Origin: Adenanthera pavonina
Lineage: Eukaryota > Streptophyta > Magnoliopsida > Fabales > Fabaceae
Assembly (NCBI GenBank): GCA_026686845.1
Contig: JAIVEN010000001.1
Coordinates: 39,548,001-39,612,000, forward strand
DNA: 64,000 nt
Direction of reading: 5' to 3'
In this document: positions 1 through 11,075 of the stretch, in pieces
How positions within the stretch are numbered: position 1 is the stretch's first letter
Layout: each line of letters begins with the position of its first letter
Program-made: the position numbers and the translations under genes
The notes under the pieces: model-generated
Database searches by the model: none
Seen by the model: the letters and a program-made list of their open reading frames with translations, nothing else
What the model was told of the DNA's origin: nothing

Positions 1-1329
1 CTCTTCTTGCCCTTGAATTTTTTTTTTGTATGTTTCTCCTCCTTGCTGCAGTTCGGACGAGCCTGAAGAAGAAGATGAAGACTTGAAATGACTTAATCAT
101 AAAGTCATTCTTTTTTTTTTTTTTTTTACTTTTTGGCCTTTATTGCTTTTCTTCTTAAAAAAAACTTTTGGAAATTCCACATGTGTCCCAATCTGAATTT
201 CCACGTAATTCACTCCCTTTTTTGTCAAAAATTGCTTCAATAATTTTTATGGACCAAAATACCCTTTACCGATTAAATTTACCCGTACCGATTAAGTATT
301 TTTACCAAAATCGTCATTAAATTGGTACAGGATTATCCAATAATTACTTTTAGTCCAAAATCATTATCTAGACCCAAAGTATATTTTATTAAGGTCCAAT
401 CATTGTTCTTGGATCAATACTGCATTTTCCTGCAATCTAAACTGACTTTTATCGGGTAAAATATTAATATTAAACCATAATTACCCAATAAATATTATTT
501 TGACCTTAATAAATTTCATAATATATTTCATTGGGTGTAACTCATCGAGAGCTTCATTTTGACCATAATTTTTCATATTTACAAAAATGCCCTTGACCCA
601 GGGCTAATTTATAATTTTTAGAACTTTCGGGTCATTAGGTGTAATTTTCCCCAAGACATTTCTGATACTATTTTCACGTCATTTTTATGACTTTAAGGAC
701 ATGGATGTCCTTTTAATAATTCTTTGGGGACAAAAATATAATTTCTCATTTTTTCATCCAACCGGGAAAAATGACCTATTTGCCTTTCTTCATGCTTAAC
801 GGTGTCTCCCTTTTTTTCCAATTCTTCATGCATTTTATAATATCAACTTTTTCATTTTTGGGCTTTCAGTTCATTATTCACATTTTACTTCTAATGTGGG
901 AATGACCGTTTTGCCCTTAAGCCGGGTCAAAAATATAATTATCCATTCTTTCGGGCACTTTCTTGTAATTTCACCCAAAGACCAATTTTTAATTATTTCA
1001 TTTTTCACTATTCACATTAACTTCAAATTGGTCTATCTCTCAACCTGGACCTCCCAGGAATGCAATACTTATACCATTGCGCTCAGTTTGGAGCGGACTT
1101 TCATTCAAGTGGTATATTGCATATTTTTTTCGGGGTGAATTCTGGAATTAATTTCTGTCAAAGACCTTATGGAAAATTAATTCCAATTAAGGACCAAACA
1201 TAACTTCTTCAGAAAATTAGATGAGAAATTAATTCCTTCTAAAGCCCAATTCTATATAACCTTTTCGTCTCACTTCATTTCTCATCTTTTATTCATTTTA
1301 TAATATCCCATAAAAATAGGGATATTACA
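1..1329 (-). mobile_element. Partial long LTR (unclassified family A), copy 1
   Basis: Minus-oriented copy of a long LTR family also present at 1476-3991 and 15941-18826. Bases 430-860 match 18400-18830 in the same orientation, and 530-660 match 1680-1800 in reverse complement. The right edge reads GGGATATTACA, the counterpart of the family terminus TGTAACATCC read inversely. The left end lies outside the window. There is no coding capacity; the short ORF at 896-1138 resembles nothing known. The DNA right of 1329 belongs to the left arm of the Harbinger palindrome, so this copy was inserted into that arm. Confidence 0.7.
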
Positions 1330-1475
1330 GTTCTCATGTGATCTCAACAACACAAAGATGCCCCTTTTCATAGGGTTCAAAAGGAGTTCAAAACATTGGG
1401 AATGCCACTCAAGATCCATTGGATAGCCTATATTGTTCGTAGTTTAACAATCACTTCACCTACAGATACTATAAC
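1330..1475 (-). pseudogene. Detached end of the left Myb/SANT palindrome arm
   Basis: This 146-bp island between two LTR copies is the reverse complement of about 8320-8475, the 3' end of the right-hand Myb/SANT gene copy. The stretch around 1400-1425 (AATGCCACTCAAGATCCATT) is the clearest match. It continues the left arm that resumes at 3992: the base order across 1475/3992 is collinear with 8310-8330 read inversely. It therefore belongs to the inverted gene copy and was separated from it by LTR insertion. Confidence 0.75.
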
Positions 1476-3991
1476 TGTAACATCCTAAGAAAGCTAAAAT
1501 ATCTAAAAATATATAGAAAATTTACAAAAGCAGGCGGACATCATTTTGCATGAAATAGGACAAAGAGGTCAACTTTCAAGTTGGACAGAAAATGAGAAAT
1601 TATGTTTTTGCCCTTAAAGAATTATGAAAATGACATCTATGTCCCTAAGCTTTAAAATTCGCATGGTATGAGAGTGCAAAAAGTCTTTGGGAAAAATTAC
1701 ATCTAATGACTCGAAAGTTCTAAAAATTATAAATTTACTCCAGATTAGGGGTAATTTTGTAAATATACAAAATTACTGTCAAAATGAAGCTCTCAACGAG
1801 AAAAGTCCAATGGTATATGACACTAAGGGTTAATGTTTAAGAATAAAGAAATAATCAGTGCCAAAGGTTAAAAAGTAACTTTTTACCGATAAAACTATTT
1901 TTTGATCTGCCAAAATTAAAAAGGTAAAAAGAAAAGCTATTGGACACTGCAAAATGAGTTTTTTAGAGATAGGATAATAAAGTAATGTGAGACACAAGTT
2001 TTCTTTATTCCTATTCCAATAAAGTGAAATTATACTGCAAAAGTAACCTTACTAATCCAAGTATAAAGTAACCGATACAGGGTATTATTGGATTGAGAAA
2101 AATATGTAGTATTTTGGCAAAATATCCTCCCTCTTATCCATGCAAGTGAGTTGCCATGTGATGAATTGGATTATTTTGTATATTTTGGAAATACTTCTTG
2201 GAGATGTATTTGATAAAGTAACCATAGTTAGGTTAACTTGAGTTAGTTAAGCCAACCATGATTAGCCAAGTGATTTAGTAAGTTAACCATCCATTCTCTT
2301 CCTCATTTGGACGTGCAAGCAGCTGCAATTGAGAGAGAGAAGCTCCAAGAAAGATAAGAGAAAGAAGAGAAAAAAGGGAAGGCAAAGTTGAAAACTTGAA
2401 GATTCAAGATCAAAGGTGAGTTTCTATGCTTTCAAGCTAGCTTCTCTAGAGATTTAAGATGTTTCCATGAAGTTCTATCATCTTCCCTCTCTAGTCTAAG
2501 TTTCAGCCAAGGTATGGGAATGGAAGGGAAAGAGTTTTCATGCACCAAGGTTAAGTCAAATCATGATTGAGTCACCTAAAGCATTATTCTAAGAGTTATT
2601 GGTTGTATGTCAAAACCACTCTCTCTCCTCTTCCCATAAATTTTGACTAGACCAGGGGAAGGCTTTAGAGTTGAAATTTTATGTTTTTGATGCCAAAAAT
2701 AAGTTCCTCATGGTGGAAAACCTTAGGATTAAATGTTGATTTCATGAAAAAGTTAAAGGATAATAAAATGAAATTTTAGGGTTTAATTGGGACTTTATCA
2801 AACTACTCCTAGAATCAGTGGCTTAAGTAGTTAACTGATGATGTATTTAGGTTTGAGGAAGCCTAAGGAAGCTTGTGAAAGTGTTAGAAAGAGGTGGAAC
2901 TAAAGGAAAAAACAAGAGGATGCCCAAAGGTAGCAACTTTCTCCTTAAAGCATTATGTTATCTTATGTAGTTTTTAAATGATACAAGACTTGCCATATTG
3001 TATATGTGATGTTTTGTGGTTGTTTTGGCTGAGTTTATGAAGGGGTTTCAACCCTGGAATGTCTATTTTACAAGAGGAAACCCTGCTGAAATTTTTATAA
3101 ATTAATATGGCTCATTATGTTAGAAAATGATTGTTTAATAATTTCATGATATATGTGATGACATGTATGCTTATAATGATGTTGCTGTTGAGATTATTTG
3201 AATCTCATCCTCTCCTAAATGACCAACATGATAGGTTCAAGTATGCAAGAATCCAAGGGAGGCAAGGAAGCTAGAAGAAGAATTTTGATATTTAGAATAA
3301 TGTTTCCAATTGTTTTATGTCACTTGGCTATTTTATATAAAATTGTGTATGAACATATGAGTCTATAATTTCATGCCATCGTATGCCTCTAAGTATGTTG
3401 AGATGTTTAGGGCAATTTTGGAATAAGAACTATAGATGTATATATGTTAAGAATTGATTTTGCAAAAGTTAAGGGATAGAAAAAGCCAATCTGACCCCTG
3501 TTTAGTAAACTAGCCACTGTTTAGATGAAATTATGATGAATTATGAATGTTATATATGCTTTTAAAGTAGATAGATAGAGATTTAAAATGGTACAAAGAA
3601 AATCTCATTTCGAAGTGTGTGAAAATTTTTATGATTTTTCAAAGTTGATTTCAAAAAACTGAAAGATAGAAAATAACCAAATGAACAGTAAAAGTTCACG
3701 AAAATTACTGTATGAATTGACCCAATGAAATTACTATTTTATATTTTTTTCATTTATATCTGGATTTAATCTAATTTTAAGAACTTGAATCACCTCAATA
3801 TGCTTTTTTTATAATTAGTTATGAATTTCCAAAGTTTGATTGATCAAATGATTTTAGCATATGAACAGTACCACCGAATTTTGAAAAATTCTGTTTTAAA
3901 TTTTCTATGTGATTTAAGCCTCGAATCATGATTAATGGATCATAACTAAGACCTAATACATGGGAATATGGTCCTTAGTTAAGGTGTTCCA
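1476..3991 (+). mobile_element. Complete long LTR (family A, about 2.5 kb), solo
   Basis: The element starts TGTAACATCC and ends GTGTTCCA, so termini are TG..CA. It is inserted in the Harbinger left arm; flanking pentamers are ATAAC (1471-1475) and GTAGC (3992-3996), a decayed target-site duplication that aligns with the uninterrupted sequence near 8310. The whole length aligns inversely with 15941-18826. A purine-rich stretch at about 2325-2410 followed by AAAGGTGAGT resembles a transcribed leader with a 5' splice donor, which sets the orientation. No ORF of note occurs. No internal retroelement sequence follows either end, so it is a solo LTR. The lineage is unknown. Confidence 0.75.
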
Positions 3992-6150
3992 GTAGCCTTC
4001 TCTTTTCCTCGTGACTCTTGGGCATTAGTAATTCTACCAATTGCATAAGCTATCTTTCTTAAATTGGAGACTTTATACTTTTTCTTTCCTTCTGAAGGTC
4101 CAACTCTCTTTTTCCTCCCAATGTTTTATTCAATAGAGAACCCCTATGAAGCATTTAAGTTGATATCTCTAAATTCAGCATTAATTCCAACACCTACTCT
4201 AGGAGTAGCATCTTAAAGATCTTACTTACTATCCCCAGATCCTTCCTCTAAGTCTAAACTAGTACAATACACACATTCTTGTTCTCCTCTATCTTATTAG
4301 GTAATATCCTAGAAGAGAGTGTCCATGCATGTTCTCCAGTGGTCACCACACTTTTGAATAAAATTGTCAATTCATCTTTGAACGGGAGCCCTTTGTGTTT
4401 ATATTTTGCATATAGTGGATTTTCTTGCATGTTTATAGCCGGTTATTATGACATATTATATAAAATAAAGCTTATAACTTCAAATTCATAATTACATATC
4501 GATTGCTTCTTCTTCCACCAATCATCAAGTGCAATTACCATATGCTTGTTAAGGTTCTACCCTAAACCTGTCTTTGTCAAACTACTTGCACCATGTCATC
4601 ACATCTTTTCTAAGGGAATCCAACTTAATTTTAACTTGTCCCCTATCAGAGTTCTGGTTAGTTTGCTTATTAAATCTAGAAACTATATCTTTTCATGGTA
4701 TTTTTGTGTAAGTACTTCCATGTTGTTGCCCTTTATAGACTTGTTGCAAGTATAGTTTGATAAAAATTTTAGTTGTCTTCATATCCCAACTTGCCTTTGC
4801 CTTTTCATTACTCATAATTCTATAATCAAAACATCCATAATAACAAAATGATCTAAATCACATATATGAGTGCAACAAACCAAACCAAGATATTTTCATG
4901 CCAAACAAAGTTTTTTCATTTACAAAATAGATTAAAAATATGTTCAGCAAGGGAACAAGAGAAACAAGCCTCATAACAAAATCTCAAGTTTCCCCCTTTC
5001 AGAATTACAGGCATGTCAATTTAAAGAATATAGCAATAAATGAACAAAAATTAGAACAAAATTTCAAAGTTCTAGGTAGGCCAATTTTAGGCATGTCCAT
5101 TTGAAGAGTATAGCAATAAATTAACAAAAAGAGGAACAAAAATTTAATAAAATTTTTGGCCAATAATGCCATTTTTTCACCTTGCTAAATCTAGTTAAAA
5201 TGAGAAGAAGAAGACAATAATGAACTAACAATAAAAAGAATAGAAGTATGGAAAGAACAAAACAAATCAGAACCAAATCATAGAGGAACAAAAGTCAAAA
5301 GTCAACATAGGTACCGAAACAAGTCATTCATTTTTTTCAACTCAAATGCAATAGTAATGAATTAAAAATAGAAAGAACAAAACAAATGAAACAATAGGGA
5401 ATCAAACAAATCATAGGGGAACAAAATCAAAACACCATATATAACACCCAAAAACAAGAAGGGAGGAGCCCGGAGTAAACAAAGGTTGGAGTTCAGAGAC
5501 ATGAAATAAAGAAAGAATGAAACAAGTGACAAAAGAATGAGACACAACAGCTAAAATGGAACATAAGACTAGGAGTAAGTAAAGGTTGGAGCTCGATTTG
5601 TGACGTGGATTTGTGTCGCATAGGCTAAAGCTCGATCTTCTAACGAATCCGTGAAGAATGCTTACTGAGGTTGAAGCAATCAACTCACTGATATTAATAT
5701 GTGTATGATAGGGGGGCTTAAACATTGATGGAGATTCCCATTCACTAAATTTGTAATAGAGGTCACTGAGCTTAAAGATTAACTTGCCATTTGATACAAG
5801 AGCTCGGAGGTTGATGGAGGTCACTAAGATTAGAGCAACAAACTCATTGGTACTAGTATGTAATTGATGAAGGAGCTTAGGGGTTGATGGAAGTTACCAT
5901 CCACTGGATCTATAACATAAGTCATCAAGGTTGACTAGAAAAGTTGTCGTTTGAAGGAGCTCAGAGGTTGAGATGGAGGTCACTAAGGAAGCTCAAATAG
6001 GTGATGGAAGTGGTACAAAACATGTGTGGAGGAGCTCTAGTAGAAGCTTGGAGGTTGAGGTTGTTGAGGTTTTCAATTTCTGCAATTAATGCACTAACAA
6101 CCACAAAATCAATATTACCACCACAAAAGATGTCCAAGGTCACTAATCAG
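3992..6150 (-). pseudogene. Left palindrome arm: inverted copy of the Harbinger Myb/SANT gene
   Basis: Reverse-complement copy of 6260-8315. Clear matches are 4550-4640 with 7680-7760, 4800-4910 with 7400-7510, 4080-4260 with 8040-8230, and 5930-6130 with 6300-6460. The coding part (about 4010-4900, minus) corresponds to the Myb/SANT-like DNA-binding protein described at 7480-8500 and is equally broken by stops and indels. The rest is upstream non-coding sequence with internal 159-bp repeats. The arm continues leftward at 1330-1475 after an LTR insertion. The minus ORF at 5411-5824 falls in the repeat part and resembles no known protein. Confidence 0.75.
5677..5995. repeat. About 159-bp tandem repeats in the Harbinger upstream region
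   Basis: Two adjacent imperfect units begin at about 5677 and 5836, each with a CAACTCAYTG-like start and ending in GAGGTTGAKATGGAGGTCACTAAG-type sequence. The same unit, inverted and more diverged, occurs in the right arm at about 6420-6720. The repeats lie upstream of the Myb/SANT gene in both arms, so they predate the inverted duplication. Confidence 0.55.
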
Positions 6151-6260
6151 TAAAAGTGATTTTTAGGTTAGAAGCAATTTTTTGGACATGGAGACTGGGA
6201 GTATCTAAACATGATGGAAAAAATAGAAAATTACTTTCTTTGGGCTTCAAACCTGGCTTT
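6151..6260. other. Centre of the Harbinger palindrome
   Basis: About 110 bp without obvious pairing separate the two arms, with sequence homology resuming symmetrically at about 6130 and 6300. It contains AGTATCTAAACATG (about 6208) and GTACCCAAACATGC (about 6278), which could be two inverted remnants of element ends. That reading is weak. Confidence 0.4.
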
Positions 6261-7479
6261 GGCCTTCCTTAACTAGTACCCAAACATGCAAGTTTATGGT
6301 GGTAAAATTGATTTTGTGGCTGTTAGAGCATTAATTGCATAAATTGAAAACCTTAATAACCCTCCAAACTTCTATTAAAGCTCCTTTGTACATGTTTTGT
6401 ACTAGTTCCTTTAGTTGTTTGAGCTTCCTCAGCAACCTCCATCTTAACCTCTGAGCTTCTACTTCAAATGGCAACTTTTATATTCAACCTTGGCAACCTC
6501 TATTACAAATCCGGTAGACAGTGACCTTCATCAACTTATCAGCTCCTCCATCTACTGCATACTAGTACCTATGAGTTTATTGCTTCAATCTTGGCGACCT
6601 TTATGATCAAACATCAAGTTAATCTTCAACCTCAGCGACCTCTATTACCACTAGAAGCATATTAGTACTAGCGAGTTGATTGCTTCAACCTTGATGACCT
6701 CTCTTCATAAATGCATTAAAAGATTGAGCTTCAGCCTCTACGACATAAATCCACTTCACATATTGAGTTCCAACCTCTATTTACTCCCAGTTTTTTGTTC
6801 TAGTTTAGCTATTATGTCTCATTTTTTTTGTCACTTGTTTCATTCTTTCCTTGTTTCATGACTCTATTCTCTAACCTCTGTTGACTCTGAGCTCCTTCCT
6901 TCTTGTTTCTTGGTGTTACATATGGTGTTTTGATTTAGTTCCCCTCTAATTTGATTCCCTTTTGTGTCACTTGTTTCATTTGTTTCCTTCTTTCTATTGT
7001 TAATTTACTGCTACAGTTGAGATGAAAAATATGAATGACTTTTGTTTTGGTCCCTGTGTTAACTCTAGACATTTTTCTTCTCTGACCATTTGGTTTTGAT
7101 TTGTTTTTTTTCCGTTCTTTTTATTATTGATTCATTATTGTCTTCTTCTTCTCATTCTAACTAGACTAGCATTAGATAAATTTTCATTCTTCTTTTCATT
7201 AATTTATTGCTATATTCTTCAAATGACTTGCCTGGAACTCTAAATTTTTTTATTTTTGTTAATTTATTGCTATATTCTTGAAATTGACATGTTTGGAATT
7301 CTATGAGGAAGAAACTTCAAATTTTGTTATGAGGCTTCCCTCTCTTGTTCCCTTGTTGGATATATTTTAAATCTATTTTACAAATGAAAAAAAATATTTG
7401 TTTGGCATGAAAATATCTTGGTTTGGTTTGTTGCACTCATATATGTGATTTAGTTCATCGTGTTATTATGGATGTTTTG

Positions 7480-8500
7480 ATTATAGAATTATGAGTAATG
7501 AAAAGGCAAAGGCAAGTAGGGATATGAAGGCAACTAAAATTTTTATCAAACTATACTTGCAACAAGTCTATAAAGGGCAACAACATGGAAGTACTTACAC
7601 AAAAATACCATGAAAAGATATAGTTTCTAGATTTAAAAAACAAACTAACAGGAACAATGATAGGGGACAAGTTAAAATTAAGTTGGATTCCCTTAGAAAA
7701 GATGTAATGACATGGTGCAAGTAGTTTGACAAAGAGACAAGTTTAGGGTGGAACCTTGACAAGCATACAATAACTGCACCTAATTATTGGTGGGAGAAGA
7801 AGTAATTAGTATGTAATTGTTAATTTGAAGTTGTAAGCTTTATCTTTATTTTGTGTAATATATCATAATGATTGGTTGTAAACATGAAAGAAAATCAACT
7901 ATATGCAAAATATAGACACAAATGACTCCCGTTTAAAGATGAATTGACAATTTTATACAAAAATATGGTGGCAACTAGAGAACATACATGGACACCCTCA
8001 TCTCGGATACTACCTAATGAGGTAGAGGAGAAGGATGATGAGTTCCCTATCAACTTAGACTTAGAGGAATGATTCAGAAATAGAAAGGAAGATCTTCAAG
8101 ATGCTACTCCTGGAGTAAGTACTATAGCTAATACTGGATTTAGAAATAATAACTTAAATGCTTACTCTAGTGGATAAAGCATTAGGAAGAGGAAGAGTAA
8201 GGGAGAGATCTTCTAAAGGAAAGAAAAAGTAGAAAGTCATCAATGCTGGAAAGATAGTTGATAGAATCAATAGAACTGCTGATGCCCAAGAGTCATAAGA
8301 AACAGAGAAGGCAGCAACGTCTATAGGTAAAGTGATGGCTGAACTACAAATAATAGAGGCTAACCTAATGGATCTTGAGTGGCATTCTCGATGTTGTGAA
8401 CTTCTTTTAGACCCAACAAAAAGGAACAACTTTGTATCATTGAGACCATATGAGGAAAGATTGTTAAAATGGTTGAAACTTACAGCTCTTAGAATTTAGG
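7480..8500 (+). pseudogene. Myb/SANT-like protein of a PIF/Harbinger element (broken)
   Basis: Conceptual translation across stops and frameshifts gives a plant Myb/SANT-like DNA-binding domain of the kind found as ORF1 of PIF/Harbinger elements and in LIMYB-like proteins. Visible landmarks in order are an N-terminal TKIFIKLYLQQVYKG segment, VKIKLDSLRKD, the hallmark KETSLGWNLDKHTI and a WWEKK block, then a low-complexity linker and a C-terminal FRPYEERLLKWL-like end near 8430-8475. In this family ORF1 binds element ends and assists the transposase. Stops interrupt the domain (for example just after the KIP motif and inside DSLRKD..WCK), so no full protein is possible. The transposase fragment lies 300 bp downstream in the same orientation, the usual two-gene layout. 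Confidence 0.75.
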
Positions 8501-8799
8501 ATGTTTTCTCTGCCTTAGTTTGTTATTTGGCTTCTTTTGTTCTCTTCTATGAATTTTGTTGTATAAACATTGACTTCTAACACGTTGATGAACTTTGTTC
8601 CATTTATGGCTTTTGGATTTATCTAATATATTGAACTTTTAGGAGGACTAGACTATTTTTTAAAGAATTACCTTATTTTATAACTTACTGGTAGAAAGAA
8701 TAAAATAGGAGACTTCTCTTATGATGATTTAGATAAGGCTATATAAGTCAGTGTATTCGTTGGATTATATGCAATTAAATATATCTATAAAGAATCATG
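8501..8799. other. Spacer between Harbinger ORF1 and transposase remnants
   Basis: AT-rich sequence without a recognisable ORF, between the Myb/SANT and transposase remnants. It may include an intron or inter-gene spacer of the original element. Nothing else is visible. Confidence 0.4.
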
Positions 8800-9162
8800 A
8801 AGAATTACTTGGTATAAAAGTCATTCATGGGTGGATGAAATTTTACAAGGGTATCCTATTCATTGTTATGGGATGTTTTGAATGAAAAAACATGTATTTT
8901 ATCAACTTTGCACTGAATTGGTAGAACATGGATTAAAAGAAATTAAGGGCATAAGGATACAAGAAATGCTTGCAATATTTTTAAACATGATTGGATAAGG
9001 GTTGGGTAAGAGGATGCTACAAGAAAGGTTTTAATACTTAGATGAGACTATAAATACTCCTTTCCATGTAGTCCTAGTAGCTTGCCTTAGACTATCATTG
9101 GCATATATCACATCATGAGATAATAGATTTCGTGATATATCACCAAAAATACTGTATGATGG
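8800..9162 (+). pseudogene. PIF/Harbinger transposase, N-terminal fragment
   Basis: Translated with corrections for stops, the segment matches the N-terminal helix-turn-helix region of plant Harbinger (DDE_Tnp_4) transposases. Landmarks are KKHVFYQLCTELVEHGLKE, IQEMLAIFLNMIG, a KRMLQERFQ..DETI block and LRLSLAYI, ending at DISPKI. The catalytic core should follow but is cut off at about 9162 by pararetroviral DNA. The protein resumes at about 36405 on the other side of the viral block, with roughly 80 codons including the first catalytic Asp missing. Several in-frame stops show it is dead. The match rests on the order of conserved blocks and I consider the family call secure. Confidence 0.78.
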
Positions 9163-9166
9163 GCTC

Positions 9167-9178
9167 TGATACCAAGAG
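9167..9178 (-). promoter_or_regulatory. tRNA-Met primer binding site of EPRV-1
   Basis: The minus strand reads TGGTATCAGAGC, the perfect 12-nt complement of the plant initiator tRNA-Met 3' end used by Caulimoviridae (and many LTR elements) to prime minus-strand DNA. By convention it marks position 1 of caulimovirid genomes. Here it is the last recognisable viral sequence before Harbinger DNA. Confidence 0.85.
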
Positions 9179-9707
9179 ATGGGGCACATAAGTAGGACAA
9201 AGATGAGTAATGCCTATATGAGAACTCTTAGGGATTATAAGTGGTACAAGCATGTCCCTTTACATACTACACAATTACGAGGGAGTCAATGGAATGGGGG
9301 TTATTCCTTGTCACCTTAATTCATAAAATTCAATGGGAGTCTACCAATTAGATCTAGGTTCTAGGTCCAACTTAGCCAAGATAGACCCAAGCCTCTCTTT
9401 GAGGTAATCAAGGTCTCTAGGCTCCTTAGAATTCCAGAACTTTTGCATCCTAAGCAGATCTTATTAATCAATAAATTAAGTGACATGACTGCCTTGTAAG
9501 AGACTTATAATCAAGAATAGACTTAGTGCTTTATGATATACAAGATCCTCAATGGAGGCATGTGTAGAGCATACTTGTATTGATAAGAGACATCATAAGA
9601 GAAACAAGAGAAGATTTCAGCAAAGAAAGTTTTTAAGGGAATATTACTTAGAACACATGAGGGATTTTTCTTGATGAACACTCTATGCCTATAATTGAAT
9701 GAGAGCT

Positions 9708-9720
9708 CCCTATTTATAGA
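9708..9720 (-). promoter_or_regulatory. TATA box of the EPRV-1 pregenomic promoter
   Basis: The minus strand reads CTATAAATAGGGAGC just upstream of the long leader, the position of the pregenomic RNA promoter in caulimovirids. The plus arm has the same site mutated to CTAGATAAATAGGG at 35996-36009. Activity cannot be judged from sequence. Confidence 0.65.
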
Positions 9721-9875
9721 GGGAAGCTTGCAAGGTTACAAGACTCCAGACCACTCACTACAGGACCACATACTATTACAAGACCACACCCTACTTTACA
9801 ACTTGGTAATAAAAGCTAAGAACATTGAAAGTAATAAGGCACATACATGCTACATTATATAACAAGCTTATAAAG

Positions 9876-11075
9876 CTAGCTGGCAAGCATATAATAGTGA
9901 ATATTATTAATGCTAGCTAGCAGACTGAATGTCACATGAATTAGAGAGAACGATCCTTTGCATATGGGCTTATGTGAGGGAGAGAGATTTGAGTCTTTGT
10001 TGTTTGAGCCGTTAGATCTTCTTCTCTTATGTAAGATTGATTCAAATTCTTCTACGATGTCATCAAGAGCTTGGGGCTCAATATCATTTGGGTCTTGAGA
10101 GTCTTGAAACATGTTGGAGAATTCTGCAAAATTAATTGTAGGTAAATATGAGAAATCTGCCCATCCTATTGGTTCTCTAACTAGTTGATCCGAATGGGCT
10201 GATGGTCCATATTGTACTAAATAATCAATTTTTCTTGAGGGTTCTCCTAAGGTATCCCAAACAACAGGTCCAAGATTGGCTAAGAACCCTTGTTGAGCAT
10301 TGCAAAAGTTTTGTGGCGTTTAAGGGTTACTTGTTGATTACTCCTTAGGATTATGTGTGAATGAGAGATTTTCCTAGTCATCATCAATGGCATAATAGTG
10401 TAGTCCTTTAGAGAAACTCAAGATAAATTCTCTAGGGAATGGGCCAAGAGATAAGGCAAAAGACTGCATCTTTAAGACTAAAAACACAATTATTAAGATC
10501 ACATAAGTAATGTTGTAAATCCTTTAAAACTGTCCTTTGCTAAATTGACCAATCTATAGACTTGAAATAATGAGAGGCTTGTTGCTTGTAAACTAAGTGA
10601 CCTTTCCTTCCCTAGGAGGTCCCAAAGGTTGTTGTCTTGGATGGTGTCATAGAACATTGGTTTCCACCAAGGGAAGGGAGAAAACCATTCAAGGAGAGTC
10701 GAAATATTGGAATGTCAATTCCTTTTTTGGATAAGGTGATGATATGTTTGGAGAGGGGGTAAGGCAAGGCTGTGATATAGAGAATAAAGAGAGACCATAA
10801 ATACCAAAGAAGTTCATCTAGAATTTTTTTTTTCAATATAGATTTGTTAAAGGTCGTTAAGATGAGGAAGGGAGCATTGATATCATAAAAGGTGGATTGT
10901 GAAGAAATTTTGGTTTGAATATGAAGGAAATGGAGCCAATAGAAAAGGCTTTTCTTGGCATTTTATCATAAGGTGGGAAGAGCTTCTTATTCTTAGCAGT
11001 GAGTATATAGTTTGGGATTAGTTGTTCATAAAGGAAAGGTTTAGGATTCTTTGGATGAGCCATGAAGATGAAGGG
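9876..11075 (-). pseudogene. EPRV-1 polyprotein C-terminal region and downstream ORF remnants (minus arm)
   Basis: Three open stretches remain on the minus strand: 11138-10857 (viral only up to 11075), 10836-10612 and 10112-9876. The same reading is recognisable in the plus arm at 34590-35720: a HPKNPK..LYEQLI block followed by LTAKNKKLFPP, and a terminal block beginning MFQDSQDPND. In the plus arm this region follows the RNase H domain directly, so it is the C-terminal part of the polyprotein or a following ORF. I recognise no enzymatic domain in it. Frameshifts and stops separate the blocks. A lysine/arginine-rich HKRRRS motif lies near its end. Confidence 0.6.

Larger units (their letters stand above)
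9163..11075 (-). mobile_element. EPRV-1 minus arm, promoter-proximal half (endogenous caulimovirid)
   Basis: Minus-strand pararetroviral fragment. Read on the minus strand it runs from the C-terminal part of the polyprotein (11075 to about 9876), through a TATA box (about 9715) and a roughly 530-nt leader, to a tRNA-Met primer binding site (9178-9167), where it stops against Harbinger DNA. It is homologous throughout to the plus arm 34590-36400. The upstream viral part (RNase H and RT) is found at 32963-33780, separated by the retrotransposon block 11076-32957. No virion or infectious capacity remains. The genus is not assignable by eye; a florendovirus- or petuvirus-like layout (RT and RNase H followed by a C-terminal domain, then promoter) fits. 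Confidence 0.8.

Noticed and set aside
5411..5824. 137-codon minus ORF in the Harbinger left arm
   Set aside because: Falls in repeated upstream sequence; the matching right-arm region has no conserved frame.
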